A stretch of DNA of 5,649 nucleotides from positions 1 to 5,649 of the forward strand of contig JAGGWL010000005.1 in assembly GCA_021157555.1 (NCBI GenBank), in the 5' to 3' direction. Of the stretch, positions 1 to 5,362 are shown piece by piece; position 1 is the stretch's first letter, and every line of letters starts with the position of its first letter. The stretch comes from Deltaproteobacteria bacterium (lineage in GTDB: Bacteria > Desulfobacterota > Desulfobacteria > Desulfobacterales > BuS5). The notes beneath the pieces are model-generated. The model made no database searches. It was not told the origin of the DNA and saw only the letters and a program-made list of their open reading frames with translations. The position numbers were made by a program, and so were the translations under genes.

Positions 1-846
1 GAATTATCTCCATTGGTATATCCGAAGATTGTACAGAGTATTACATTTCAGAAAGAGATTATGTATATGCCTTTGACGTGGGAGAAAGTTGACAAACCGG
101 TGAGTTTGTTTGATTATTATGATTCAATCAGTAAACCGAATCCGGTCGGATTGGTAAAAAAATATACGATTGGATTACCGGGAGTGGTGTTGGGATTATT
201 AAAAGGGGAAAAAGGCAAAGAGGAGGATAAATTGGGGGTGGGAGGGAAAGAGTTGGTTTTTATAACCAAGGATGAGAAAGAAATGCGAGAAATGTTGGAA
301 AAAAAATTGACTTTGGATGTGAATGAAAAGGAGGGATACATTACGTTGACTGCAAAGGCTCCGGAAGCGTTTGCGGCAGCACAAATGGCACGGAAAGCTC
401 AAAAATTGTTGCAGGATAAAGTTACGGAGTATAAAATTGATAAGGCAAAACAAAACCTGGCTTTTGTGCAGGAATTGTACAAAGAGAAAAAAAGCGAATT
501 TGAGCAGGCACAGGATCGTTTGGCGCGGTTTCGCGACCGGAATCTCAACTTAAATTCGGCGATGGCATTAACGGAACAGGAACGGCTTCAAAGTGAATAT
601 CAATTAGCTTTCTCTGTTTATACTGAAGTGGCCAAGCAGTTGGAGAATGCAAAAATAAAAGTCAAAGAGGACACTCCTGTTTTCTCTATTATTGAACCGG
701 TCAGTATTCCGATTGAAAAATCAAAACCTAAAAAAGCAATGATTTTAATAATCTGGATTTTTCTGGGTGGTTTGGTGGGTGTAGGTTTGATATTTGGGAA
801 AAACTATTGGAAAGTAGCGAAGGAGAAGTGGAGAGAGGAAGAATAG
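1..846 (+). CDS. Wzz-like polysaccharide chain-length determinant, 5' truncated by window edge
   Basis: The reading frame is open from base 1 and ends at TAG 844-846, giving 281 visible codons; the true start lies upstream, and the TTG at 13 is only an internal leucine codon. Proteins of this polysaccharide co-polymerase family sit in the inner membrane with a large periplasmic coiled coil and set the length of O-antigen or capsule chains made by the Wzy pathway. Visible here are the family-like start YPKIVQSITFQKEI (codons 7-20), a charged Gly/Lys-rich stretch (about codons 55-80), a long helical, probably coiled-coil region (about 123-220), the proline-containing segment EPVSIP (232-237), and a hydrophobic membrane helix (about 246-265) followed by a short basic tail. 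The first membrane helix is outside the window. No tyrosine-kinase domain is fused at the C terminus. It probably closes a polysaccharide operon. The family assignment is confident; the exact polymer is unknown. Confidence 0.87.
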   Translation, partial: ELSPLVYPKIVQSITFQKEIMYMPLTWEKVDKPVSLFDYYDSISKPNPVGLVKKYTIGLPGVVLGLLKGEKGKEEDKLGVGGKELVFITKDEKEMREMLEKKLTLDVNEKEGYITLTAKAPEAFAAAQMARKAQKLLQDKVTEYKIDKAKQNLAFVQELYKEKKSEFEQAQDRLARFRDRNLNLNSAMALTEQERLQSEYQLAFSVYTEVAKQLENAKIKVKEDTPVFSIIEPVSIPIEKSKPKKAMILIIWIFLGGLVGVGLIFGKNYWKVAKEKWREEE

Positions 847-870
847 TTTTCAATGCTGCAATATAACCCC

Positions 871-910
871 CTAAACAAATAAACGAATAAACAGATAAAC
901 AGATAAATAC
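871..910. repeat. Degenerate 8-bp tandem repeat (ATAAACAG type)
   Basis: Five consecutive 8-mers can be read: CTAAACAA, ATAAACGA, ATAAACAG, ATAAACAG, ATAAATAC. The patch lies 25 bp after the stop of the Wzz-like gene and just before the decayed gene region. The period is 8, unlike the 7-bp period of the other repeat patches in the window. No function is evident; it may mark the edge of the accessory region. Confidence 0.75.
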
Positions 911-1080
911 TCCAAAAAAATACCAGTGTCCGCAGAAGCTTACTTTGGGAATATGATCCGGACCGGTTCAACTGGCAACTGATGAGAAATATCGTTGTAC
1001 AACGGGTGGTGGAACGAGGACGGATGGATGATTTTTATTTTTTATATGTGCTCAATATTCAACAGTCAAGGAATACTTGA
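907..1080 (+). pseudogene. Relic of a small antitoxin-like protein
   Basis: Frame 1 is open between stop codons at 904-906 and 1078-1080 but has no convincing start codon. It contains a block from LLW (940-948) to ERGRMDD (about 1012-1032). The pattern is an aromatic Trp near the N terminus, a helical stretch, then VVxRVVERGxMDD. This matches small Bacteroidota proteins commonly found just upstream of AbiEii-type nucleotidyltransferases, and it parallels the intact 92-aa gene at 2895 (LFW, then METVLNYGSLKD, with nearly the same spacing). The C-terminal part expected in such proteins is missing: near 1045-1056 the homology switches to RhuM-like sequence in another frame. I read this as a truncated fragment without its toxin partner. 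A short expressed peptide cannot be excluded but is unlikely. Confidence 0.6.
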
Positions 1081-1256
1081 CAGTTCAGCAAGAAGGAAAG
1101 CGTCAGGTAAAAAGAAAGGTTAAGTATTACAATCCGGATGTCATTATTTCTGTTGGATATAGAGTAAAATCCATACGTGGTATCCAATTCCGTATTTAGG
1201 CCAACAAGGTGCTGAAAGACTATTTGTTAAAAGGATATGTCATCAACCACCGGCTC
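1056..1256 (+). pseudogene. RhuM-family protein fragment with in-frame stop
   Basis: Frame 3 encodes STVKEYLTVQQEGKRQV followed by the signature YYNPDVIISVGYRV and RGIQFRI, then a TAG at 1197-1199, then ANKVLKDYLLKGYVINHRL. The RhuM family (virulence protein RhuM, often found in genomic islands and near restriction-modification genes) normally reads FRIWA at this point, so the TAG is a one-base change from the tryptophan codon TGG. The N-terminal portion of the family is missing: similarity starts abruptly after the antitoxin-like relic. The usual C-terminal part is missing too; the frame stays open to TGA 1350-1352 but the tail (KLYDPFFAGWI) is not recognised and runs into repeat DNA. The fragment is broken at both ends and has a nonsense codon, so it is non-functional. 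The biochemical role of intact RhuM proteins is poorly defined. Confidence 0.85.
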
Positions 1257-1323
1257 TCTGTCATTGAAGAAAAACTCTATGATCCATTCTTTGCCGGCTG
1301 GATTACTATGAAAAGAAACAGCA

Positions 1324-1365
1324 TTTTTCATTATTCATTTTCAAAACGCTGAACGCTAAACACCT
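1324..1365. repeat. 7-bp-periodic composite repeat (TTATTCA then AACGCTA type)
   Basis: Six 7-mers in phase: TTTTTCA, TTATTCA, TTTTCAA, AACGCTG, AACGCTA, AACACCT. The patch passes from a T-rich TTCA type into the AACGC type without losing the 7-bp phase. Bases 1344-1362 are identical to 2868-2886. It lies between the RhuM relic and the ATPase gene at 1425 and therefore marks the left edge of that gene's cassette. Confidence 0.75.
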
Positions 1366-1396
1366 TTCTCCACAAAAGAACAATATCAACAAAAAC

Positions 1397-1415
1397 CTTT
1401 CGTTATAAACGAAAG
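1397..1415. promoter_or_regulatory. Perfect palindrome upstream of the DUF4143 ATPase, possible operator or 5' hairpin
   Basis: The sequence CTTTCGTT-ATA-AACGAAAG has 8-bp perfect arms around a 3-bp centre and ends 9 bp before the ATG at 1425. Dyads of this size in front of a gene usually bind a dimeric repressor. As RNA it would form a small hairpin close to the start codon that could limit translation. The gene stands alone, so autoregulation is possible. The palindrome is seen directly; the role is inferred. Confidence 0.55.
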
Positions 1416-1424
1416 AAAATAAAA

Positions 1425-2687
1425 ATGAACAAGGAACAACTAACTGAAATATTCTTTGACCAAAAAGAGATTTTCAATGCCAAAAAGGGTTTGATCGACA
1501 GGGCCATTGATTTGTCTCCTTATATCAACACATCCCAAATTGTGGTGATTACCGGTGTTAGAAGATGTGGTAAATCGTCCCTGCTCTTCCTCCTCAAACA
1601 AAAAATGCAACTCAATGACAATGCGTTTTGTTATTTCAATTTTGATGACGAACGCATCGGGAACAAACCGGAACTGTTAGAACAAATTGACAATTTGCAC
1701 AAAGAACTGTATAATAAGGATGCCGTTCTTTTCTTTGATGAGATACAAAATATCAACGGCTGGGAAAAATTTATCAATCGTCTTTATGAACAGGGAAGAA
1801 AAATATTCATTACCGGTTCCAACGCTTCGTTGTTGAGTTCCGAAATATCCACTACGCTTACCGGAAGGAACAAAACACTGGAGTTGTTTCCGTTTTCGTT
1901 TAAAGAATATCTAAACTTTATAAAGTTGGAATTTAACTTAAAAACACTATCTGCCAATACAAAAGTCAGGCTTACCGGAGCTTTTGACACCTATCTGAAA
2001 AGCGGTGGTTTCCCCATGGTGATACGCGAAAACGATCCCGAACTTTTGGATAACTATTTTAAAGATATACTTTACCGTGATATTATTGCGAGGTACCGGA
2101 TAAGCCAGGTGGACGAAATCAAGCAATTGGGACTCTATTTCTTTTCCAACATTGCTAAGATTTTCTCCTATTCCACATTACAGAAAATCACCGGAATAAA
2201 AAGCCTTTCCACTGTAAAAAACTATTTGGATTATTTTTCGATGTCGTACTTGTTTTTTTACCTGCGTAAGTTCGATTATTCCGTCAAAAAACAAATTTTA
2301 AACTCCCGGAAAGTTTATTCTGTTGATCATGGCTTTGCCAACCGTTTGGGTTTCAATTTTTCTAAAAACAGAGGAAGGATACTGGAAAACATGGTTTTAA
2401 TTGAGTTGCTGAGAAACAACAAAGAGGTTTTTTACCATTCGGGAAAGAAAGAATGCGATTTTGTGGTCCGGCAGGGATTTCAAATCACCGAAGCTATCCA
2501 GGTTGCTTATCATCTGAACAAAGAAAATGTTGAACGTGAAGTCTCCGGCCTGCTCGAAGCCATGGAAAAATTTAACCTGAAAAAAGGATTAATACTTACA
2601 TATGATACAGATATCGATGCTGCTGAAATCCCCGAAACCATCAAAATCATACCGGTATGGAAATGGCTTTTGACGGGAAACAAATGA
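1425..2687 (+). CDS. AAA_14 / DUF4143 family ATP-binding protein
   Basis: A 420-aa cytosolic ATPase of the COG1373 type. Residues 1-30 form a helical lead-in. Walker A is GVRRCGKS (44-51), Walker B is VLFFDEIQ (101-108, with D105 and E106), and KIFITGSNA (126-134) fits a sensor-1 strand. SGGFPMV (193-199) and RDIIARYRI (218-226) introduce the DUF4143 half, with a winged-helix-like region at about 240-285. The C-terminal part has the family landmark GRILENMVLIEL (317-328) and a PD-(D/E)XK-like core: E343, D345 in ECDFVV, and E356 in EAIQV, where Q359 stands near the position often taken by Lys. Length is normal for the family. The ATG at 1425 is preceded by A-rich sequence typical of Bacteroidota. 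It is a single-gene unit with a palindrome before it and repeat DNA on both sides. The physiological role of this widespread family is unknown; nuclease activity is not proven. Confidence 0.9.
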   Translation: MNKEQLTEIFFDQKEIFNAKKGLIDRAIDLSPYINTSQIVVITGVRRCGKSSLLFLLKQKMQLNDNAFCYFNFDDERIGNKPELLEQIDNLHKELYNKDAVLFFDEIQNINGWEKFINRLYEQGRKIFITGSNASLLSSEISTTLTGRNKTLELFPFSFKEYLNFIKLEFNLKTLSANTKVRLTGAFDTYLKSGGFPMVIRENDPELLDNYFKDILYRDIIARYRISQVDEIKQLGLYFFSNIAKIFSYSTLQKITGIKSLSTVKNYLDYFSMSYLFFYLRKFDYSVKKQILNSRKVYSVDHGFANRLGFNFSKNRGRILENMVLIELLRNNKEVFYHSGKKECDFVVRQGFQITEAIQVAYHLNKENVEREVSGLLEAMEKFNLKKGLILTYDTDIDAAEIPETIKIIPVWKWLLTGNK

Positions 2688-2761
2688 AAAGGTAAAAGTA
2701 AAAAGGCAAAAGTGAACGAACGTGAAACAAATGAATAATGAAAAACGAAAAATGAATAGTG
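2685..2761. repeat. Purine-rich 7-bp tandem repeat beginning at the ATPase stop codon
   Basis: Eleven 7-mers in phase, starting with the TGA stop of the upstream gene: TGAAAAG, GTAAAAG, TAAAAAG, GCAAAAG, TGAACGA, ACGTGAA, ACAAATG, AATAATG, AAAAACG, AAAAATG, AATAGTG. Most units are four A-rich bases plus a G-containing end. The array is degenerate but keeps its period for 77 bp. It is roughly the reverse complement of the pyrimidine-rich array at 2796-2858. Confidence 0.75.
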
Positions 2762-2822
2762 ATCAGCAGGATTGCATACCATGAATCGAATATTTTTCAC
2801 TTTTCATTTTTCACTTTTCGTT
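2744..2822. repeat. Imperfect inverted repeat joining the purine-rich and pyrimidine-rich arrays
   Basis: Bases 2744-2762 and 2804-2822 are complementary at 16 of 19 positions, separated by 41 bp of non-repetitive sequence. A transcript through here could fold into a long A/U-rich stem, which might weakly separate transcription of the ATPase gene from that of the TA operon. There is no GC-rich stem or clean U-run, so this is not called a terminator. Confidence 0.5.
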
Positions 2823-2888
2823 CTTCACTCATCACTCTTCACTCTTCATTTTTCACTCAAAACGTCCAAACGCTGAACGCTAAACATT
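2796..2888. repeat. Composite 7-bp repeat (TTCACTT/TTCACTC then AACGCTG) before the TA operon
   Basis: Nine in-phase 7-mers from 2796 to 2858 (TTCACTT, TTCATTT, TTCACTT, TTCGTTC, TTCACTC, ATCACTC, TTCACTC, TTCATTT, TTCACTC) run into AACGTCC, AAACGCT, GAACGCT and AAACATT, with a one-base slip. The array ends 6 bp before the antitoxin ATG at 2895, so it must overlap the promoter or leader of the TA operon. Bases 2868-2886 exactly repeat 1344-1362. The order, T-rich TTCA units then AACGC units, is the same as in the patch upstream of the gene at 1425. Confidence 0.8.
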
Positions 2889-2894
2889 TCTAAA

Positions 2895-3173
2895 ATGAAA
2901 GTCAATCATAACAAAGAAATAGAAGATTTTATAAAAGACCACAGCGACCTTTTCTGGTACACCCCCGAAGAGAAAAAAAAAGAGATAAGCCTTGAGCTGT
3001 TGATGGAAACCGTTTTGAATTACGGAAGTCTAAAAGATAGTTTGCATCTGATAAAATTGACAGGAAAGAAAAAAGCCCTGCAAATTTTGCAGAATGCCAA
3101 AGGGAGAAAAAAAATGAACTACTATCCGGAAATTTATAATTTCTTCACGCTCTACCTGAAGAAAAATGCATAA
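2895..3173 (+). CDS. Putative antitoxin, small helical partner of AbiEii-like toxin
   Basis: A 92-aa, lysine-rich soluble protein. DLFWYTPEE (18-26) is followed by a helix, METVLNYG (37-44), another helical stretch, and the conserved-looking C-terminal block NYYPEIYNFFTLYL (75-88). I recognise the pattern from small proteins encoded directly before AbiEii/AbiGii-type nucleotidyltransferases in Bacteroidota, but I cannot give a verified family name. It overlaps the toxin start by 8 bp, so the two are translationally coupled. By analogy with type IV AbiEi/AbiEii systems it should counter the toxin and may repress the operon, although it lacks the long winged-helix architecture of classical AbiEi. 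The ATG at 2895 has an A/T-rich leader and no Shine-Dalgarno sequence. A run of nine A at 2973-2981 and one of eight A at 3107-3114 are possible slippage sites. The role is inferred mainly from position. Confidence 0.72.
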   Translation: MKVNHNKEIEDFIKDHSDLFWYTPEEKKKEISLELLMETVLNYGSLKDSLHLIKLTGKKKALQILQNAKGRKKMNYYPEIYNFFTLYLKKNA

Positions 3174-3777
3174 AGAAATACTAAATAAAAATCAACTTGA
3201 ACTTTTACCCCTTGTCAGGCTTTTTAAACGTGAGTTTTATCTCGTGGGAGGAACAGCCATTGCACTACATATCGGACATAGAAGATCCATTGATTTTGAT
3301 CTCTTTAAACAGGGCAGGTTAGTACATTATCGGATATTAAAAAAATTAGATGTTTATAAACCATATACCGTTACAAGGAGAGTTGAAGAACAATTAAATT
3401 TGATATTAAAGAAGGTTAAATTTACTTTTTTCGAGTATCCCTTTCCTGTTGAAGTCGATTGTAAATTTGAAGATATTATAAAATTACCCGATTTGTTGAA
3501 CCTCGCCGCTATGAAAGCTTTTGCCCTCGGACGCAGGTCAAAATGGAAAGATTATGTCGATCTTTATTTTATATTGAGAGATCATTATTCACTAAATAAG
3601 ATTATCGAAAAGTCTTCGACTATTTATGGTGAACTGTTTTCAGAAAAACTCTTCAGAGCACAATTGAGTTATTTTGAAGATGTTGATTACAGCGAAGAGG
3701 TTGAATATCTCGTGAAACAACCCTCTAATAAGGAGATAAAAGAATTTCTTATCGAAAAAGCACTTGACATAGAATAA
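3166..3777 (+). CDS. AbiEii/AbiGii-like nucleotidyltransferase toxin
   Basis: A 203-aa protein of the minimal nucleotidyltransferase (DNA polymerase beta-like) fold. The active-site signature is clear: FYLVGGTAIALHIGHR (24-39) supplies the GG motif, and SIDFDLF (41-47) supplies the metal-binding D43 and D45. D98 in VEVDCKF is a candidate third acidic residue. The C-terminal NLAAMKAFALGRRSKWKDYVDLYFIL (112-137) contains the conserved Lys and the KDxxDL motif typical of AbiEii-type proteins. Family members transfer nucleotides to targets such as tRNA ends, causing reversible growth arrest and in some cases aborting phage infection. It is shorter than classical AbiEii (about 300 aa) but matches the compact form common in Bacteroidota. 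Its ATG lies inside the last codons of the putative antitoxin gene, so the pair is a coupled operon. Family call is firm; target and phage defence are inferred. Confidence 0.9.
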   Translation: MHKEILNKNQLELLPLVRLFKREFYLVGGTAIALHIGHRRSIDFDLFKQGRLVHYRILKKLDVYKPYTVTRRVEEQLNLILKKVKFTFFEYPFPVEVDCKFEDIIKLPDLLNLAAMKAFALGRRSKWKDYVDLYFILRDHYSLNKIIEKSSTIYGELFSEKLFRAQLSYFEDVDYSEEVEYLVKQPSNKEIKEFLIEKALDIE

Positions 3778-3838
3778 TTGCATCGAATGAAAATTATTGC
3801 CCGTTTATCAATAACGGATTTAATAATGAAAAACGTTA

Positions 3839-3925
3839 CCTCGCTGCGCTCGTCGAAATGACAGAAAAGCAAAAAGCATTTACATTGAACAAAGGTTGTC
3901 ATGTCGAACGCAAGTGAGACATCTC
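3839..3925. repeat. Inverted pair of REP-like intergenic repeats
   Basis: The reverse complement of 3839-3864 begins CTGTCATTTCGACGAGCGCA, and the direct copy at 3897-3925 begins TGTCATGTCGAACGCAAGTG. Both have the form TGTCATxTCGA, then an ACGCA/GCGCA core and GAG. They face each other across about 32 bp. Sequences of the TCATTTCGAnnnnAG(C)GAG(A) kind are familiar as dispersed intergenic elements in Bacteroidota genomes. The left copy keeps an internal GC-rich dyad (TCGCTGCGCTCG). The pair could form a cruciform or RNA stem after the toxin gene and help end its transcription. Confidence 0.65.
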
Positions 3926-3958
3926 CCGAGAATCGAAGTGTGAACATAAAGAAAATAA

Positions 3959-4000
3959 GTCGCCCAACGTCCAACGCCCAACGCTAAACGCCAAACAAAA
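3959..4000. repeat. Short AACGC-type 7-bp tandem repeat
   Basis: In-phase units: GTCGCCC, AACGTCC, AACGCCC, AACGCTA, AACGCCA, AACAAAA. It uses the same unit family as the long array at 5407-5649 and sits between the REP-like pair and the palindromes before the gene at 4052. Confidence 0.8.
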
Positions 4001-4007
4001 CTACTAT

Positions 4008-4038
4008 TGTAACACAGATTACCGTAACCTGAGTTACA
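4008..4038. promoter_or_regulatory. Double dyad GTAAC-N4-RTTAC upstream of the DUF234-type ATPase
   Basis: Two dyads follow each other with a 1-bp gap: GTAAC-ACAG-ATTAC (4009-4022) and GTAAC-CTGA-GTTAC (4024-4037). Their centres are 15 bp apart. Together they form an imperfect 15-bp inverted repeat around base 4023 (13 of 15 positions match). The block ends 13 bp before the ATG at 4052. This looks like a cooperative operator or a leader hairpin; a dispersed repeat is the alternative. The regulator is unknown and may be the downstream protein itself. Confidence 0.5.
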
Positions 4039-4051
4039 GAAAGACAAACCT

Positions 4052-5362
4052 ATGAAATTCTATAATCGCAAAAACGAACTTTCATTATTGCGTCAGACAA
4101 AGAATCTGTCTAAAAAATCCGCAAAGATGACTTTTATTGTGGGCAGAAGGCGTATCGGTAAAACAAGCCTTGCCATTAAAGCCTTTGAAGGTCATAAATA
4201 TATATATCTGTTTGTTGCACGAAAAAATGAAGCATTACTTTGTACGGAGTTTGTTAATGAAATAGAAAATGCCTTAAAAATTAAAGTGTTCGGTGAGTTT
4301 AAAACTTTTGCCCTGCTTTTTGAGTACTTACTTGTTACAGCACAAACTACTCCTTTTACACTTATTATTGATGAGTTTCAAGAGTTTTACAATGTGAACG
4401 CCACTGTTTTTAGCGATTTACAACGACTTTGGGATAAATATAAAAACACTTCCAAAATAAACCTCGTGTTGAGCGGTTCGGTTTATTCTTTAATGAAAAA
4501 AATATTTGAGAATAACAAAGAGCCCCTTTTCGGAAGAGCCAACGAACGTATACACTTAAAGCCGTTTAACCCTGTCGTTTTAAAACAAATACTAAAAAAG
4601 GAGTCTTCTGATAGCGGCAACCACAACCTTTTGGCATTTTATACATTTACAGGAGGGGTGGCTAAATATGTTGAATTATTTGCCGATAAAAAGGCTTTTT
4701 CCCTTGATAAAATACTCAATGAAATATTTAGAGAAAATTCATTATTAATAGAGGAAGGTAAAAACCTGTTGATAGAAGAATTCGGTAAAGAATACACCAC
4801 CTATTTTTCCATATTGTCGCTGATAGCTTCCTCAAAGACTTCCCGCTCGGAAATGGAATCCGTTTTGGAGAAAAATATCGGCGGGTATCTCGAACGTCTC
4901 GAAAAAGACTACCAAATCATTCAATCCGTCAGACCTTTTGATGCCAAACCGGGAAGCAGAAATTTAAAATACTTCATCGAAGACAACTTTCTGCAGTTTT
5001 GGTTCCGGTTTATTTATAAATACAGAAGTGCCATCGAAATAGGAAATTATCATTATGTAAAACAAATAGTAGAACGCGATTATGAAACTTTCAGCGGGAT
5101 TTTCCTTGAGAAATATTTTCGCGACAAACTTGCTGCCGAAGGAAAATATTCAGCCATTGGCAGCTATTGGGAAAAAGGAAATAAAAATGAAATTGATATT
5201 GTTGCCGTAAACAAGCTTGATAAACAGTTAATGCTGGCCGAAGTGAAACGTAATAAAAATAAAATTGACATGGATACTTTAAAAGCTAAAGCAAATCATC
5301 TCGTGAGCAAATATCAGGATTATAATGTGGTTTACAAAGCCCTCTCCATTGAGGATATGTAA
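4052..5362 (+). CDS. Archaeal-type ATPase with DUF234 / PD-(D/E)XK-like C terminus
   Basis: A 436-aa cytosolic P-loop ATPase. FYNRKNEL (3-10) is the usual N-terminal signature. Walker A is GRRRIGKT (31-38), Walker B is LIIDEFQ (104-110, with D107 and E108), NLVLSGS (137-143) is the sensor strand, and PLFGRA (158-163) is the conserved loop. Residues about 245-300 look like a winged helix. YFIEDNFLQFWFRF (307-320) opens the DUF234 region. The C-terminal GSYW...KNEIDIVAVN...LAEVKR carries an intact restriction-endonuclease-like motif: E380, D382, E397 and K399. Length is normal and the frame is uninterrupted. It is a single gene with a double palindrome upstream, and its TAA stop forms the start of the long downstream repeat. 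It differs in family from the ATPase at 1425 but has the same layout (P-loop, winged helix, nuclease-like tail). The biological role is unknown; defence or mobile-element function is speculative. Confidence 0.9.
   Translation: MKFYNRKNELSLLRQTKNLSKKSAKMTFIVGRRRIGKTSLAIKAFEGHKYIYLFVARKNEALLCTEFVNEIENALKIKVFGEFKTFALLFEYLLVTAQTTPFTLIIDEFQEFYNVNATVFSDLQRLWDKYKNTSKINLVLSGSVYSLMKKIFENNKEPLFGRANERIHLKPFNPVVLKQILKKESSDSGNHNLLAFYTFTGGVAKYVELFADKKAFSLDKILNEIFRENSLLIEEGKNLLIEEFGKEYTTYFSILSLIASSKTSRSEMESVLEKNIGGYLERLEKDYQIIQSVRPFDAKPGSRNLKYFIEDNFLQFWFRFIYKYRSAIEIGNYHYVKQIVERDYETFSGIFLEKYFRDKLAAEGKYSAIGSYWEKGNKNEIDIVAVNKLDKQLMLAEVKRNKNKIDMDTLKAKANHLVSKYQDYNVVYKALSIEDM

Noticed and set aside
13..15. TTG at 13 as the start of the Wzz-like gene
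   Set aside because: The frame is open to base 1, family-like residues (ELSP) precede it, and the family's first membrane helix is missing, so the real start is upstream of the window.
117..453. Minus-strand open frames inside the Wzz-like gene
   Set aside because: They are antisense shadows of a well-supported coding region with no recognisable motifs.
1257..1352. Continuation of the RhuM frame (KLYDPFFAGWI) as a separate gene
   Set aside because: No start, no recognised family, and it runs into repeat DNA; treated as unassigned debris.
2510..2800. Minus-strand open frame across the ATPase 3' end and the repeat
   Set aside because: It overlaps the conserved C terminus of the ATPase and simple repeat DNA; Ser/Phe-rich low-complexity translation.
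3801..3817. CCGTT-N7-AACGG stem after the toxin gene as a terminator
   Set aside because: The stem is only 5 bp and is not followed by a T-run; too weak to call.
3687..3974. Minus-strand open frame over the toxin 3' end and REP-like pair
   Set aside because: Its sequence is the translation of the REP-like repeats and the antisense of the toxin gene; no family resemblance.
4002..4009. TACTATTG as a Bacteroidota -7 promoter element (TAnnTTTG)
   Set aside because: One mismatch in the core and no TTTG at the expected -33 distance, where AACGC repeat DNA lies instead.
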